From Cephalotrichum gorgonifer (taxonomy: Eukaryota > Ascomycota > Sordariomycetes > Microascales > Microascaceae): a stretch of 64,000 nt of DNA. Under the pieces are notes generated by a model. It did not search any database, was not told the origin of the DNA, and saw only the letters and a program-made list of their open reading frames with translations. The stretch lies in the NCBI GenBank assembly GCA_900312665.1, contig ONZQ02000005.1, forward strand, positions 1,095,077-1,159,076. Reading direction: 5' to 3'. Within the stretch, counting starts at the first letter, position 1; every line of letters starts with the position of its first letter. Made by a program: the position numbers and the translations under genes. Positions 34,755 through 45,095 of this stretch are shown piece after piece.

Positions 34755-36044
34755 TCAGCAGTTAACCCCGATCCACTCCTTGTCAACCTTAGCAAAGGTC
34801 ATGTCACCGTTGTTGCCCTCGTAGAAAATACCAAACATGTCATTGCCCAGGGGCGTCACAGTGGAATAGCTCATGTCAGAGGAGTGGAACGCCCTGCCGG
34901 CAGACCAGGTTTTACCGTCATCGCAAGAGAAACGGATTTTACCGAGGTTTCGAGCGCTCGTATTGGCGGCGTTGGTGAAGAGCAGGATCTTAGCCTCGGC
35001 AGAGCCCTGCGGAGCATCGGGATACATCCTGGTGAAGCCCGCGTTGTTGACGGGATCGGGAAGCTGTGTCTCACTCCACGGGGTCCCATACGTCACGCCC
35101 CCGTCCTTTGAGATGGCGACAATCCGATAGCGGGTGCCGTCGCCTGGCCGCGAGTTGAGCATGACATCGCCGTTCGACAACTCAACGACCTTGTTCTCGT
35201 CCATGCCCCTGCCCACGGGAGTACCCATCTTCCAAGTAGCGCCGGAATCGTCGCTATAGACGCTGTAGGCCTGGTTAATCTTTGAGCCGTCAGGCTGGAT
35301 AACCTTGCCGGCGAATTGCTGGATCAGACGCCCAGCATGGGGACCATATCTAAGTTGGATCCCTTCCCCCGAAGAAGCAAACGCCCCCACGACACCACCG
35401 ACGTTGGCTACCCCGTTGACCGTGGTTCCCACCGGCTTAATCGATTTGGTGATGAGTGAGGATGCAGATGGAGGGAGGCTGGTTTGGTGCGTGGGATCGG
35501 TGGACCACGAGATGCCCTTGTCGGTCGAAACGGAAACTTGAGCGCTCAGGACGTTCAAGTTGGCATCGTCGTTTCCAAGGACGCTGCCCAGGAATCCCTG
35601 GTTCTTAGAGAACACATGGAAATTGAAGACCTTGCCGGTCTTCTGGTCGACCACGTAGCTGGGGTCACTGAATCCATACTTCTGCAACGATGAGGACCCC
35701 ACCTGGCCCTTGGAAATGTAGGTCTGGGGACCCCAGGTCTCGCCAGCGTCCGTGCTGCGCCTCTGTACAATGGAGTTCGGCGACGGGGCGTCACCGCCGT
35801 CAGGGCGTCCATCGTAGGACGCTAAGACAATTCCTCCTGGCAGTGACGTTAGAGCCACGATCCGGTAACCGGGAAAGTCTCCGGTCCCCTTTGTGGCTAG
35901 AGTTATTTCCTTGGCATAGTTTCTCGGCTCGATAGGAGACGAAGGTGCAGCCAAGGCAGGAGAGGTAAGGGCCAGTATGGCAAAGAGGCCAACAACACCG
36001 CGGATGGCGATCCGGAGGGGGTTGGGAGACGACGTGTTGCCCAT
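34755..36044 (-). CDS. Secreted sialidase / neuraminidase-like exoglycosidase (GH33-type)
   Basis: The frame is a single exon of 429 aa from the ATG at 36044. A signal peptide ends near ALTSPALAAP (about residue 32). The first arginine motif is degenerate (GYRIVAL). The acidic residue lies in SYDGRPDGGD. At least four Asp-box elements of the S/TxDxGxxW type recur: STDAGETWG, STDKGISWS, SDDSGATWK and CDDGKTWS. MDENKVVEL and GTRYRIVAIS supply the Glu and a further Arg. The Tyr region is GIFYEGNNGD near the C-terminus. This is the six-bladed propeller architecture of GH33. Aspergillus relatives prefer KDN over Neu5Ac, so substrate preference here is open. A TATATATA box (36132-36139) lies about 90 bp upstream. 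It stands alone, with no sialic-acid catabolic genes in this window. Confidence 0.9.
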   Translation of the reverse strand: MGNTSSPNPLRIAIRGVVGLFAILALTSPALAAPSSPIEPRNYAKEITLATKGTGDFPGYRIVALTSLPGGIVLASYDGRPDGGDAPSPNSIVQRRSTDAGETWGPQTYISKGQVGSSSLQKYGFSDPSYVVDQKTGKVFNFHVFSKNQGFLGSVLGNDDANLNVLSAQVSVSTDKGISWSTDPTHQTSLPPSASSLITKSIKPVGTTVNGVANVGGVVGAFASSGEGIQLRYGPHAGRLIQQFAGKVIQPDGSKINQAYSVYSDDSGATWKMGTPVGRGMDENKVVELSNGDVMLNSRPGDGTRYRIVAISKDGGVTYGTPWSETQLPDPVNNAGFTRMYPDAPQGSAEAKILLFTNAANTSARNLGKIRFSCDDGKTWSAGRAFHSSDMSYSTVTPLGNDMFGIFYEGNNGDMTFAKVDKEWIGVNC

Positions 36045-37836
36045 TGTGAAATGTTGTTATGAGAGGAGAATGGAGTAGATCAACTGAGTTGTGCAGAAAG
36101 AAAACGGGATTCCGAAAAGACAGGAGCCTCGTATATATACACAACCGGAGACTCTTAGACCTGCCATACCTTGGTCTAAGTAATACCCCGCAGAGTTCTA
36201 GGAAGAGATAAGCCACTCCCATCTAGTCTGGGTAACTGGCCATATTCCCTGCGCGCGTGGCAATACCTGGGGTTGGCCCGCCTACTCGGTATTAGCCGTG
36301 TTGGGATCCACCACCCATGATATCTTGAACCTGGGGTATGTCCACAATACAACGGAGTCTCTCCCAGTTGGGCGATTTGGAGCGGGGTTAGGTCCTCATG
36401 AAGATATGCTAGCCAGGATAGGAAGCCCCCAGATGTGAGATTCAGTTCAGGCGCCAAATCTGATAACCAATGTCGTCATACACTCGGCTCGTGCCGTGCA
36501 CAACTTTCTTAGCTTCGTGATATCGGTTTGTGCAAGGTTACATGCCATGTTGCCGAACCGGCCAGATTGAGTAAGAGGCTCTGGTCGTAGTGATATTTCC
36601 TACTTCTGGAGATATCTCGGAGGGAACGTTACTGTTTAGCGGCATTAGCTGCGGGGTTTCCTGCAGATCTTCATGAGGCTGGAGGCACAATGGATCGGCC
36701 CCATCCGGTAATTTCTGGATCCTGCACATATCATGAGTGCTCAAGATGTACAACATATAAAACCCCACTTACCCGATTCAGTAATTCCCAGGCAGGTCAG
36801 GAAATATGCCCGAATTGGAAAGAAGGTTGAGTAGCGCCACGGAAGTATGATTCTCATGCTTGTAGGGGCATCTTCATGAAATGCTTCAGCATTATCAAGC
36901 CGGCCACACGGAGATATCTGCTGGGAACTCGCCCTGCAGTCATCACACGCGCATGGAGAGCTTGACAAGTACGGTAGACACGATGCACTTATCTTCATAG
37001 GTGAGATACAGGATGATGCGTCCACCGGAGACCTGGTCCAAGTCGCGTACAGTCCATGGCTGCAGGGGGGTGGACGATTCAGACCAGCCGCATGAAAGTG
37101 ATCTGAAAGATAAGGATGTTTTGGTATCTGATAGAAAACTGCCCGATTTCGTAGCCAGGTTCGCCAAGGGTCCGAGAGAGGAGAATTCGTCGAAAAGCAA
37201 GAGCGCAGAAGCGGAAGGCCTTGCGGAGGAGACTGTCCATCCATGCACTCTTTACGCCTGTAACATAGCTGAGTAATACCAAGTTACCAGGAAGGGCTCT
37301 TTGAGTATAGTGGGGGCCTACAGCAAGATTAAATGATGGAGTTGTGTGACTTGTATAGTGTGGGTCTTGCTGAACGTGTCTAGTACTCTCGCGTTTCCGT
37401 GGTGTGGTAGTAGACCCTCATATTGGGCAAGAGGAGTGACATGGCTTCTTAGTAAAGTATCCGGAAGACTCGAAAAATGACTATATCATGCTCCCAGCAT
37501 TAATCAGAGCGTATGTTACCGGATCGGAAACGGACGCTGAAGATTTCGTGGCGGAGGTCCAGAGAGAGGACGAGGAGTGACGGCGACACGCTCAAATGGG
37601 AGGGCACGGCTTGTATTTGAGGGGATACGCGGTACAAGTAGAATGGTCGCATGGGACTATGATTTTGGATATATGCTTGCTTTCAGGAGTCGGGGAGGAG
37701 ATAATAGAATCGGACAAAATTGCTCTGCCCGGAGAAACGGTTGCAGGCACCAAAATATTAAGCCCCTGGCGGCGACAGGTAGAGTAATAGGCAATTACCA
37801 ACAGGCCACGATGCCGTCCATCTACACTTTGATGAA
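36045..37836. other. 1.8 kb intergenic region
   Basis: This region contains the sialidase promoter, with a TATATATA box at 36132-36139 and a TACCCCGCAG element at 36184-36193, and the 3' flank of the acyl-CoA ligase. Open frames on the minus strand between about 36540 and 37280 (up to 167 codons) have no recognisable family or convincing splice pattern, and I do not call them. Confidence 0.45.
36184..36193. promoter_or_regulatory. TACCCCGCAG element (GCGGGG, CreA-compatible) upstream of sialidase
   Basis: It is an exact 10-bp match to elements in the acyl-CoA ligase/ADH shared promoter. Its core on the other strand, GCGGGG, fits the CreA consensus SYGGRG. It lies 140 bp upstream of the sialidase ATG. 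Confidence 0.35.
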
Positions 37837-39955
37837 TCAAAGTTTCGCACCCGTTTTTTTCCTCGCCGCCTTCTCTTGGTCCCTTAACAGCCTCCTCAGG
37901 ATCTTTCCACTTGGGCTCTTCGGAATCTCAGGCAAGAATTCCACGCCTCCTTTGATCCACTTATACGGTGCCTTGTGGTCCGCGACATGCTTGACTATAG
38001 CCTTCGCGACCTCATCATCGGCCAGAGACGCGGCCAGAGAGGCCTTTACCGCAAATGCCTTGGGCACTTCGCCTGATTTCGGGTCGGGTATTTGGATGAC
38101 GGCACAATCGGATACGTAGGGGTGAGCGAGAATATGCGCCTCCAGCTCCGCGGGTGCGACTTGGTAGCCCTGTGCTAGGTCAATATTGGATGTCCAGTAA
38201 CAGAGGACAGTTATATAGATACCTTTACTTTGATCAGTTCCTTGATCCTATCGACGATGACAATCTGTTCGTTCCCGGAGGGTGATACGGCCATCACCGC
38301 CTCGTCACCCGTCCGGATCCACCGTCCGTCGTCGTGGAAGACGAAGGTCTCAGACGTCGCCTTCTCATTATTCAGATATCCCAAGACCACGGCGGGGCTT
38401 TGGATGAGAAGCTCGCCTGGCTTCTCGTGCTCGGTGACCTCATTACCATCGGCGTCTATTATCTTGGCCTTGATACTGGGGAGTAGTGATCCCGACGCCC
38501 TGGGGTAGATGTCGTGCTCGCTCGGTGAGGTTACAACGACGGAGGTTTCAGTCATGCCTTGTCAAGTTAGCTTCGGAGCCATTGTTTGGGAAAGGCGGCT
38601 GGTACTTACCGTATGCCTGAGCGATCGTCCACGCCGGGTACATCTCCTGAACTTCCCGGATAGTCTCGTCTCCTAGTGGGGCCGCACCGCTGAAGACGAA
38701 TCGCACGCTGCTGAGGTCATATTTCCGACAGATATCCTTATTCTGCAGCATGTTGATAATAACCGGTGGAACCTGTCCTTTGTTAGAACTTAAATTGCAG
38801 TCCCGAATGCGACGGTTACGCACCAAGATAAGCTGGTTGATCTTGTACTCCTGAACGGACTTTAGGAACGGCACAAAGTCAAACTTTGGTAGGACCACGA
38901 TGCCGTCCCCGCGGAATGTGCACGAGTGTGCTATCACCACGAGCGCATAGATATGGCTGAACGGCAAGAACCCAAGCACGTTCTGTACATCCACACCCCG
39001 CTGCCTCCTCCCGACGGACTCGTACGTGGTGTGCTGCAACACGTTGGCGATGATGTTTCGGTGGGAAATCATGACGGCTTTCTAGCACATTGTCAGCCAT
39101 CCCGCCCACACATCCCCGTATTTGAAAAGTGGGGGTCACCACGCACCGGTAGTCCCGAGGTACCGCTGGAATAGCACAGGAATGCCGCCTGTCTCGCGCC
39201 CTGTCCCCTTACCCACCTCAACTCCTCTAGCTCCGCTAACTTCCGCCCTTCACTAACAAGATCCTCCACACTCGTGAATGCCCTGTCATGCTTTCCCTTG
39301 AGCCCGGGTAGATCCAGGATAAAGACGTTCTTCTCGGGGATGCCGGCGCCCTTCGCCGCCCGCAGTGCCGTCTCAAGTAGCGGTACGCAAGTAATCAATG
39401 CCTTGGTACCCGACGACCGCAGCTGGTGCTGCAACTCCTCCGCAGAATATGCCGCGTTTGCGGGTGTCACGATCCCGGAGAGCCGATGGACGCCGTAGGC
39501 TGCTGTTATATAATCGATCTATCGATCGCCATACATAAGTCAACCATCCTTCGGCAAGCTATGGGCGTATTGGATGGGAACTCACTGTGTTTAGAGAAAA
39601 GATCGCCAGCACCTTGTCCCACGCCGTTCCCTCGTTGGGAGACCACCCTAGTCTTTTAGCTAACGCCCTCGCGATTAACTCGGAGCGCTGGAAGAATTCC
39701 GCGACTGGGTAGGTGCGCCCTGTGAGGCCACAGGTGAAGGGGTTTCGGCTGTGAGACGAGGGGTGGCGGCCGAATTGTTCCTGTCTCATGAACTCCGCGA
39801 GGGGGACAGAATCGGGGGGGTCTACGAGAGTGACTTCCGTGAGTATCTTGCCTTGAAAAGGGCCGGATTTTTTGTGGGAGGGGGGACTTGGGCTTGGACG
39901 GCGGTGTCTTACCTATCGGGAGCTGAGGCACCCACGAGGGAGGATGGAAAACCAT
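37837..39955 (-). CDS. 4-coumarate:CoA ligase-like acyl-CoA synthetase, peroxisomal (C-terminal AKL)
   Basis: My model has seven exons: 39955-39913, 39851-39586, 39518-39147, 39081-38824, 38772-38610, 38557-38223 and 38169-37837. They give 589 aa with every phase closing. The ANL-superfamily AMP-binding motif is CYSSGTSGLPKAV, split by an intron after LP. Downstream are FLPFSHIYAL, FSGAAPLG, the AYGMTET motif (also split) and GRWIRTGDEA. The C-terminal domain has KVKGYQVAPAELE and the catalytic lysine in PKSPSGKILRR. The protein ends GAKL, a PTS1 variant, so peroxisomal import is likely. It activates a carboxylic acid to its CoA thioester. The acid could be aryl, medium-chain or cyclic. It is divergent from the zinc ADH, with 582 bp between the starts. 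In the cluster it would feed the acid produced after ring opening into beta-oxidation. That is inference. Confidence 0.93.
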
Positions 39956-40537
39956 GACGCAGATTGGGAAGTTCAAGTGATGCGGAAATGAAAGTAAAGA
40001 TCTCCGAGGTTCGAGGGCACACTATCAGACCATTTTTGCTTGCGCGACGCAGATAAGTTAAAGTTTCGAGCGAGAGCCCTCGCGTTTTGGAGAAGCTCTG
40101 GCACTGACCCGAGGCCCACATTGTAGACTCAGCTCCCACAGCAGCTATTATGAAAGCCACCCCACCTTCGCCGAAACAGGAATCCCGAGACACTGCCCTT
40201 GTTGAAGCCGCAATGCCGGAGCCAATCATGGATCTAAAGCCCAACCCCACAACACGCTAATGAGTACTAGTTCAACATACCGAAAGGGGGGGTCAGTGAG
40301 CCGATGGGAGACAGTCATGCCGTGTACGGAGTAGGAGTCGTGCCGACAAGATACCCCGCAGCGGCTTCCTTCCCCAGTCCTGCTTGAGTATATCCAGTTG
40401 CAGAAAGACAAGGATCACTGCGGGGTACAAAATCCGGGGAAAGTATACAAGTGCTGATGTAGAGTACACCGCAGTTGAAAGAAAAAGAAGTCCCTGGCAA
40501 CAACACCCCAGTTTCCAATTCGACGGCTTGAGTAATC
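39956..40537. promoter_or_regulatory. Shared divergent promoter of acyl-CoA ligase and ADH, three TACMCCGCAG elements
   Basis: The 582-bp bidirectional region holds TACCCCGCAG at 40352-40361, its exact reverse complement CTGCGGGGTA at 40418-40427 and a one-mismatch copy TACACCGCAG at 40465-40474. The elements sit 60-190 bp from the ADH ATG. Two contain GCGGGG, which matches the CreA consensus SYGGRG. An additional or different regulator is possible because the conservation extends to 10 bp. Confidence 0.5.
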
Positions 40538-42031
40538 ATGGCCGAGTCACTCCCCAAGACGATGTTTGCGTGGAGGAAGCACAGGGGAAATCCCGACCCT
40601 GTATCACTCCCCGTCCCCCGACGCTCGAATTAGTGCAGGACTAACCAGTGGGAAGGTATGGGAAGAGGTTCCCGTGCCGGATGCTCCCCCGACTGGGATT
40701 CTCGTCAAGATGCTGGCATCCGGAGGTTAGTTCATACGGTTCTGAGGCGAATGATATGCCCGGGAATTAGTTTCCGCTGACAATGCAATGCAGTCTGTCG
40801 GAGCGACCACTCGCTCCTTACGATAGAGAAGCAACCCGACTGGTTCCAGGATAAATGGACCCTGGTACGTTCCCCATCCATTCCAGCCGCCATAAATCTG
40901 CATCCCACTGACAGTGATACAGGGCCACGAGGGCTGTGGCAGGATCATCAAGTTCGGCGACAAGGTGAAAGACACAAAGCTCAAAGTGGTACGTCCAAGC
41001 TAGAGCAGAAACTAAGCGCCCCTGATCGAAGCTAATGTAAATGCTAGGGAGACGTGGTTGCTCTACACGCTGTCCCTGGCTGTGGAGCCGCGGACTGTAC
41101 CGAGTGCTCCCGCGATCTACCGCAGATCTGCGAGCGAGGCCATCACTCGGGAATAGGCCAGGATGGTTTCTATGCCCCGTACGCGACACTGGACATCCGC
41201 GGAGCGGTGCTTGTACCTGAAGGTATTCCACACCCCACACCTTCCCATCCTCCCATCGCTTTTCGTACACGGATTGCAACAACACACCGCCAGAATACTA
41301 ACCCAAAAACAGGCGTCACCCCAGCCGAAGCAGCCGTGGCCACCGACGCCGTGAACACAGCCTACCACGCTATCACGCGGCGCGGCGAAGTCCGCAAGTC
41401 GGAAACTGTCTTCCTCTTCGGACTGGGCGGACTAGGCTTCAACGCGCTGCAGGTCGTCCTCTCCATCGGCGCACGGATCATCGTCTCCGACATCCGGCAG
41501 GAGCGCCTGGACGAGGCGGCGAAGCTGGGCGTGCCTGCGGAGGACATCGTCCCCGTGGGGAAAAGCCCCGTGGAGTTTGTTAGCGAACGGGGGCTTTTGG
41601 TAGATACTGTCCTAGACTTTGTGGGGACGCATCAGACGTTTAGTGATGCGCAGCATATCGGTGAGTACTTCCCACAGGGACGACAGAGGGGGGAAGGATT
41701 CGAGGGGATAGAGGCAGCTCCAACACGAGAGATTTGAATAACTAACGAAAACAAATTGGGGTGAGCAGTCCGGCGGGGAGGAAAGCTCCTGTGCATAGGG
41801 AGCCTGGACCCGGAGAACACGATCCATATGAAGATCGGGACACGGAAGCGGCTGAGCTACATCTTTTCGTACGGCGGACAGGTCCAGGACCTAGAGGAGG
41901 TACTGAAATTGATTGCGAAGGGGGATATCAAGCCGCAGGTGGAGGGGGGCAAGTTGGAGGACTTCCCAAAGGTGCTACATGCACTTGGGGAGGGCGGAGT
42001 CAAGGGTCGCATGGCATTAATCCACAAGTAG
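40538..42031 (+). CDS. Zinc-dependent medium-chain alcohol dehydrogenase
   Basis: My model has exons 40538-40600, 40656-40725, 40794-40864, 40923-40988, 41048-41222, 41313-41660 and 41769-42031, giving 351 aa with all phases matching. The GroES-like N-terminal domain has the catalytic zinc ligands Cys in VCRSDH and His in GHEGCG. The four structural-zinc cysteines lie in GCGAADCTECSRDLPQICE. The Rossmann domain has FLFGLGGLGFNALQ, then SDIRQERL, which suggests NAD preference (Asp after beta-2). The reaction is oxidation of an alcohol to an aldehyde or ketone. In the cluster it could act on the hydroxy acid formed after lactone hydrolysis, as the zinc ADH does in bacterial cyclohexanol pathways, or on the starting alcohol. 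It is divergent from the CoA ligase and convergent with the SDR at 42229. Confidence 0.92.
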
Positions 42032-42228
42032 ATAGACCTTGGAATCAACGAAGGGTGCTAAGTTACTGAATAGCAAGACCATTCATTACTGGCCTAGGTT
42101 TCGATTTTCTAAAATTCAAGCGAGGATACGAGCAGCAAGATTTAATTCTTAGGGTATAACGAGGTATAAACGGTCACACATAATTGATATGAAGTGTCGG
42201 ATGCAATTCTTCATTCAGTATTCTACGT

Positions 42229-43147
42229 CTAACCGTTCACACTCGCCGACGACGGCAGCCCAATACCAACAGCAGCCGTCGCTCCGGCGTCAACAGGCAG
42301 TATAACGCCCGTCATCCACCTGGCATGATCGCTGGCCAAAAACGCCACCGCACACGCGCAGTCCCACCCCGTGCCTTCCGTCCCTAGTAAACTCCTCTTC
42401 CTCCTCGCCTCCCTGGCCTCCTCTGACATTCCGCCAGCATACATCATGGGTGTATAAAGCATCTGTACAGAGTCAGTAAAGTAGTTTTGTTTGGTGCGTA
42501 CTAAGACATAAATTAGGAATACTTACCCCTGGACACACACAGTTCACCCGAATCCCGTCTTTGGCATGATGTGCCGCCATCGCCCTCGTCATATTTACTA
42601 CCGCGCCCTTGGCAGTTGGATAGAGCAGATGCGGCGTGCCGCCCTTCAACCCCGCTACACTCCCCATATTCACGATATTCCCCTTCAGCTCCCCCTCGTT
42701 CCTCGCCATCACGGGAACGGCATACTTCGCCATAAGCACCATGCTGGAAACATTCACCTCCAGGCTTTTGCTCCACTTCTCCATGTCCACATCCACTGCT
42801 GTCCCCGAAGCGCCTGCAATTCCAACATTATTGACGAGTATGTCCAACCGGCCGAACCGCTCAACAGCCAACTTTACTGCCCCCTTGCAGTCCTCTTTAT
42901 TTGTGACATCCCCACGGTAGGGCACAGCGGTTCCCCGTCCGGTCTTAGAATTGACCAGCTCTGCCGTTCGCGTTGCCCATGCGAGGTCCATGTCTAAGCA
43001 GACGACGTCACACCCTTCGTCGGCCAGCATGATGGATATAGCGCGGCCGTTGCCGATGCCGTCGCCCGCACATCCGGCGCCGGTAATAATGGCGACTTTC
43101 CCCTTGAAGGAGCGGGAGGGAGGATCCGCTGAGAGGTGGGCGTCCAT
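42229..43147 (-). CDS. Short-chain dehydrogenase/reductase
   Basis: My model has exons 43147-42527 and 42462-42229, giving 284 aa. I chose the ATG at 43147 because it lies just before the Rossmann strand. An upstream in-frame extension to 43258 is low-complexity. The Rossmann motif is GKVAIITGAGCAGDGIGNG. The glycine stretch is longer than the usual TGxxxGxG. CLDMD follows beta-2, favouring NAD. NNVGIAG is the NNAG equivalent. The active site is Ser in MGSVAGLKGG and YPTAK (Tyr, Lys). The C-terminus has MTGVILPVDAGAT, typical of classical SDRs. It oxidises or reduces a hydroxyl/ketone pair. In the cluster it may generate the ketone substrate of a BVMO. It shares a divergent promoter with the alpha/beta hydrolase and is convergent with the ADH (197 bp between stops). 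Confidence 0.92.
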
Positions 43148-43743
43148 CTTTTGTGGATGAGTTGTTCTTTGCCCCTGTGGGAATATGTATGGTTGATTGG
43201 TTGGGTGGTATGGTGTGGACGGAAGTGCCTCTCTTGAAGGCACGCAAGGGGTCCCCAAATATCATGCCGTTTTATTGATTGCGGTATTGGGCGGCTGAGC
43301 AATTCGGGGTTCGCTTATGCTTGCAATTCCAGAAGCCTGTGGGGTTTGACGCCGGCATATCCGTTTTGGGATACCCGGATGCCGGATTCTGTTGGCGCAG
43401 TCCGTGCACGGGGGGTATGCAGAGAGCGCCGATCGGGGAAATATGTGGGGTAGGCTTGATTTGTTGTGGTGGGTGCCGGGGGAGGGGGAAAAAGGGGGGA
43501 AGAGGGGGGTTACAGTGTAGTGCTCCACATGGTGGGTGGGTGGACCTGCCGAGGTCGCTACTGGATGTTAACGAGACTGGGGGAGGGAGGCGGGATCCCT
43601 TGTCAATTCAACTGAGCGAGTACAGCGTGCTCGAGATAACGAACGCGACAATACTCCTGTGCCCCTCTCCCGGCATCATTTTGCTAGCTGATTGACCGAG
43701 TCGAACGAGAGCATAGCAACTATCACATATCGTCTATACCATC
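43148..43743. promoter_or_regulatory. Shared divergent promoter (SDR / alpha-beta hydrolase) with a strong G-tract
   Basis: The 596-bp region lies between the two start codons. It contains consecutive runs of five or six guanines at 43478-43509, separated by A-rich spacers, which is a textbook four-tract quadruplex-forming pattern on the plus strand. No gene lies within it. Confidence 0.5.
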
Positions 43744-44869
43744 ATGTGTGACTTTTCACGCTACGGTGGCCCTAGCGATGAGTGGCTTGCTATTGAGGCC
43801 ACCCTCCCGCCAACATCCAACGACCCTGCTTTACTAGGTTCGCCTGAATTAAGGAAGAAGTTGAACGCTGGCCGAGAAGCAATATCAGCCACAGCATTCA
43901 AGGACCTCCGCCCGAAGCTCCATGTCAAGGACTACTCCATCCCGACGCGAGACGGCGAGTCTATCGAGGCACGCACATACCAGACCCTCGAACCTGCAGA
44001 CTCGAATGCAGACTTGCCGGCCGTCTATATCCACTTCCACGGTGGCGGCTATCACCTGGGCACACTCTCCAGTGAGGACGCCATCTGTGGCAGGATAGCC
44101 CTAGGCGCAAATGTTATCGTGCTGAATGTGAACTACCGCCACACGCCCGAGTACAAATACCCGGTTCCCTGGAACGATGCCGAGGACGCCTTCGAGTGGG
44201 CGCATGCCCATATTCGCGATATAGGTGGCAACCCGCTGAAGGTAGTTGTGGGAGGCATTTCGGCGGGCGCACACTTCACAGCATCCCTAACACTGCAGAA
44301 GCACCTCGGCAAGGTTGCAACATCGTGCCCGCCGATTGCGGGGCAGGTACTGATGATACCGTGCCTCGTCGCAATGGATTGTTACGGACCCCAGCTGGCA
44401 AAGATGGCGGACCCATCGGTGTCTTCCATGGTAGAAAATGCGAATGCGCCAATCCTGCCAGTGGATAGGTGCCGGTGGTTTAGCAACATGTTGGAGGTCA
44501 AGGACCCAGAGGGGGAGGGTGTGAGGTTGAGCCCCGGGAACGCGTCTCCGGAGCAGGTGAAGGGCCTACCGCCCACGGTATTTGGGATCACGGGGTTAGA
44601 TCCGCTGCGGGATGAGGGATTGCTTTATGCGAAGATCTTGACGGAAGCAGGGTGAGTTCAAGGATCGCCCCGCCTGGAACGATTCCATGCTTACCCTCGG
44701 CATTAGTGTTCCAACGGATATCCACCTGTTCAAGGGTGTTCCGCATGGGTTCCGCCGATTTGGCCAGCTATCGGAGGCGGCGAGGTGGGACAGAGTCTTG
44801 GTGGATGGGATCAAGTGGGCCCTAAGTAATCCGGCGGCTTCGTACGAGTTCACCGTGAAGACCGAATAA
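43744..44869 (+). CDS. HSL-family alpha/beta hydrolase (esterase or lactone hydrolase)
   Basis: My model has exons 43744-44651 and 44707-44869, giving 356 aa. The oxyanion motif is HFHGGGYH, the nucleophile elbow GISAGAH (Ser), the acid GLDPLRDEG (Asp) and the His KGVPHGFRRF. All are canonical for the alpha/beta hydrolase-3 (hormone-sensitive lipase) family. The catalytic histidine is supplied by the second exon, so the intron is required. There is no signal peptide, so it is cytosolic. Family members hydrolyse esters and lactones. Beside a BVMO gene, the most economical role is opening the ester or lactone formed by Baeyer-Villiger oxidation, as the HSL-type hydrolase does in bacterial cyclohexanone pathways. 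It is divergent from the SDR and convergent with BVMO-1 (226 bp between stops). Confidence 0.92.
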
Positions 44870-45095
44870 GCATGGAGTCTAGTTAGTGTAGTATATATTT
44901 GATGCCTTGGTAGGAAGTATGTCAATATATGTGCGCGTAGTACATGGCGTCACTCTGTTTGTTCCACTCCCGTCCATGTCAGTAGAGTGATAAATACGCA
45001 GGTCTCAAAGCACTCGAGTATTTGAATAAAAATCAAATAATTGTCACAGCATCGTATCATGTCTAACTATAGTGAAAATTCCGCTGTATAACCCT

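Noticed and set aside
36741..37244. 167-codon minus-strand frame upstream of the sialidase
   Set aside because: Ser/Cys/Pro-rich low-information translation overlapped by other equally long frames, with no conserved motif.
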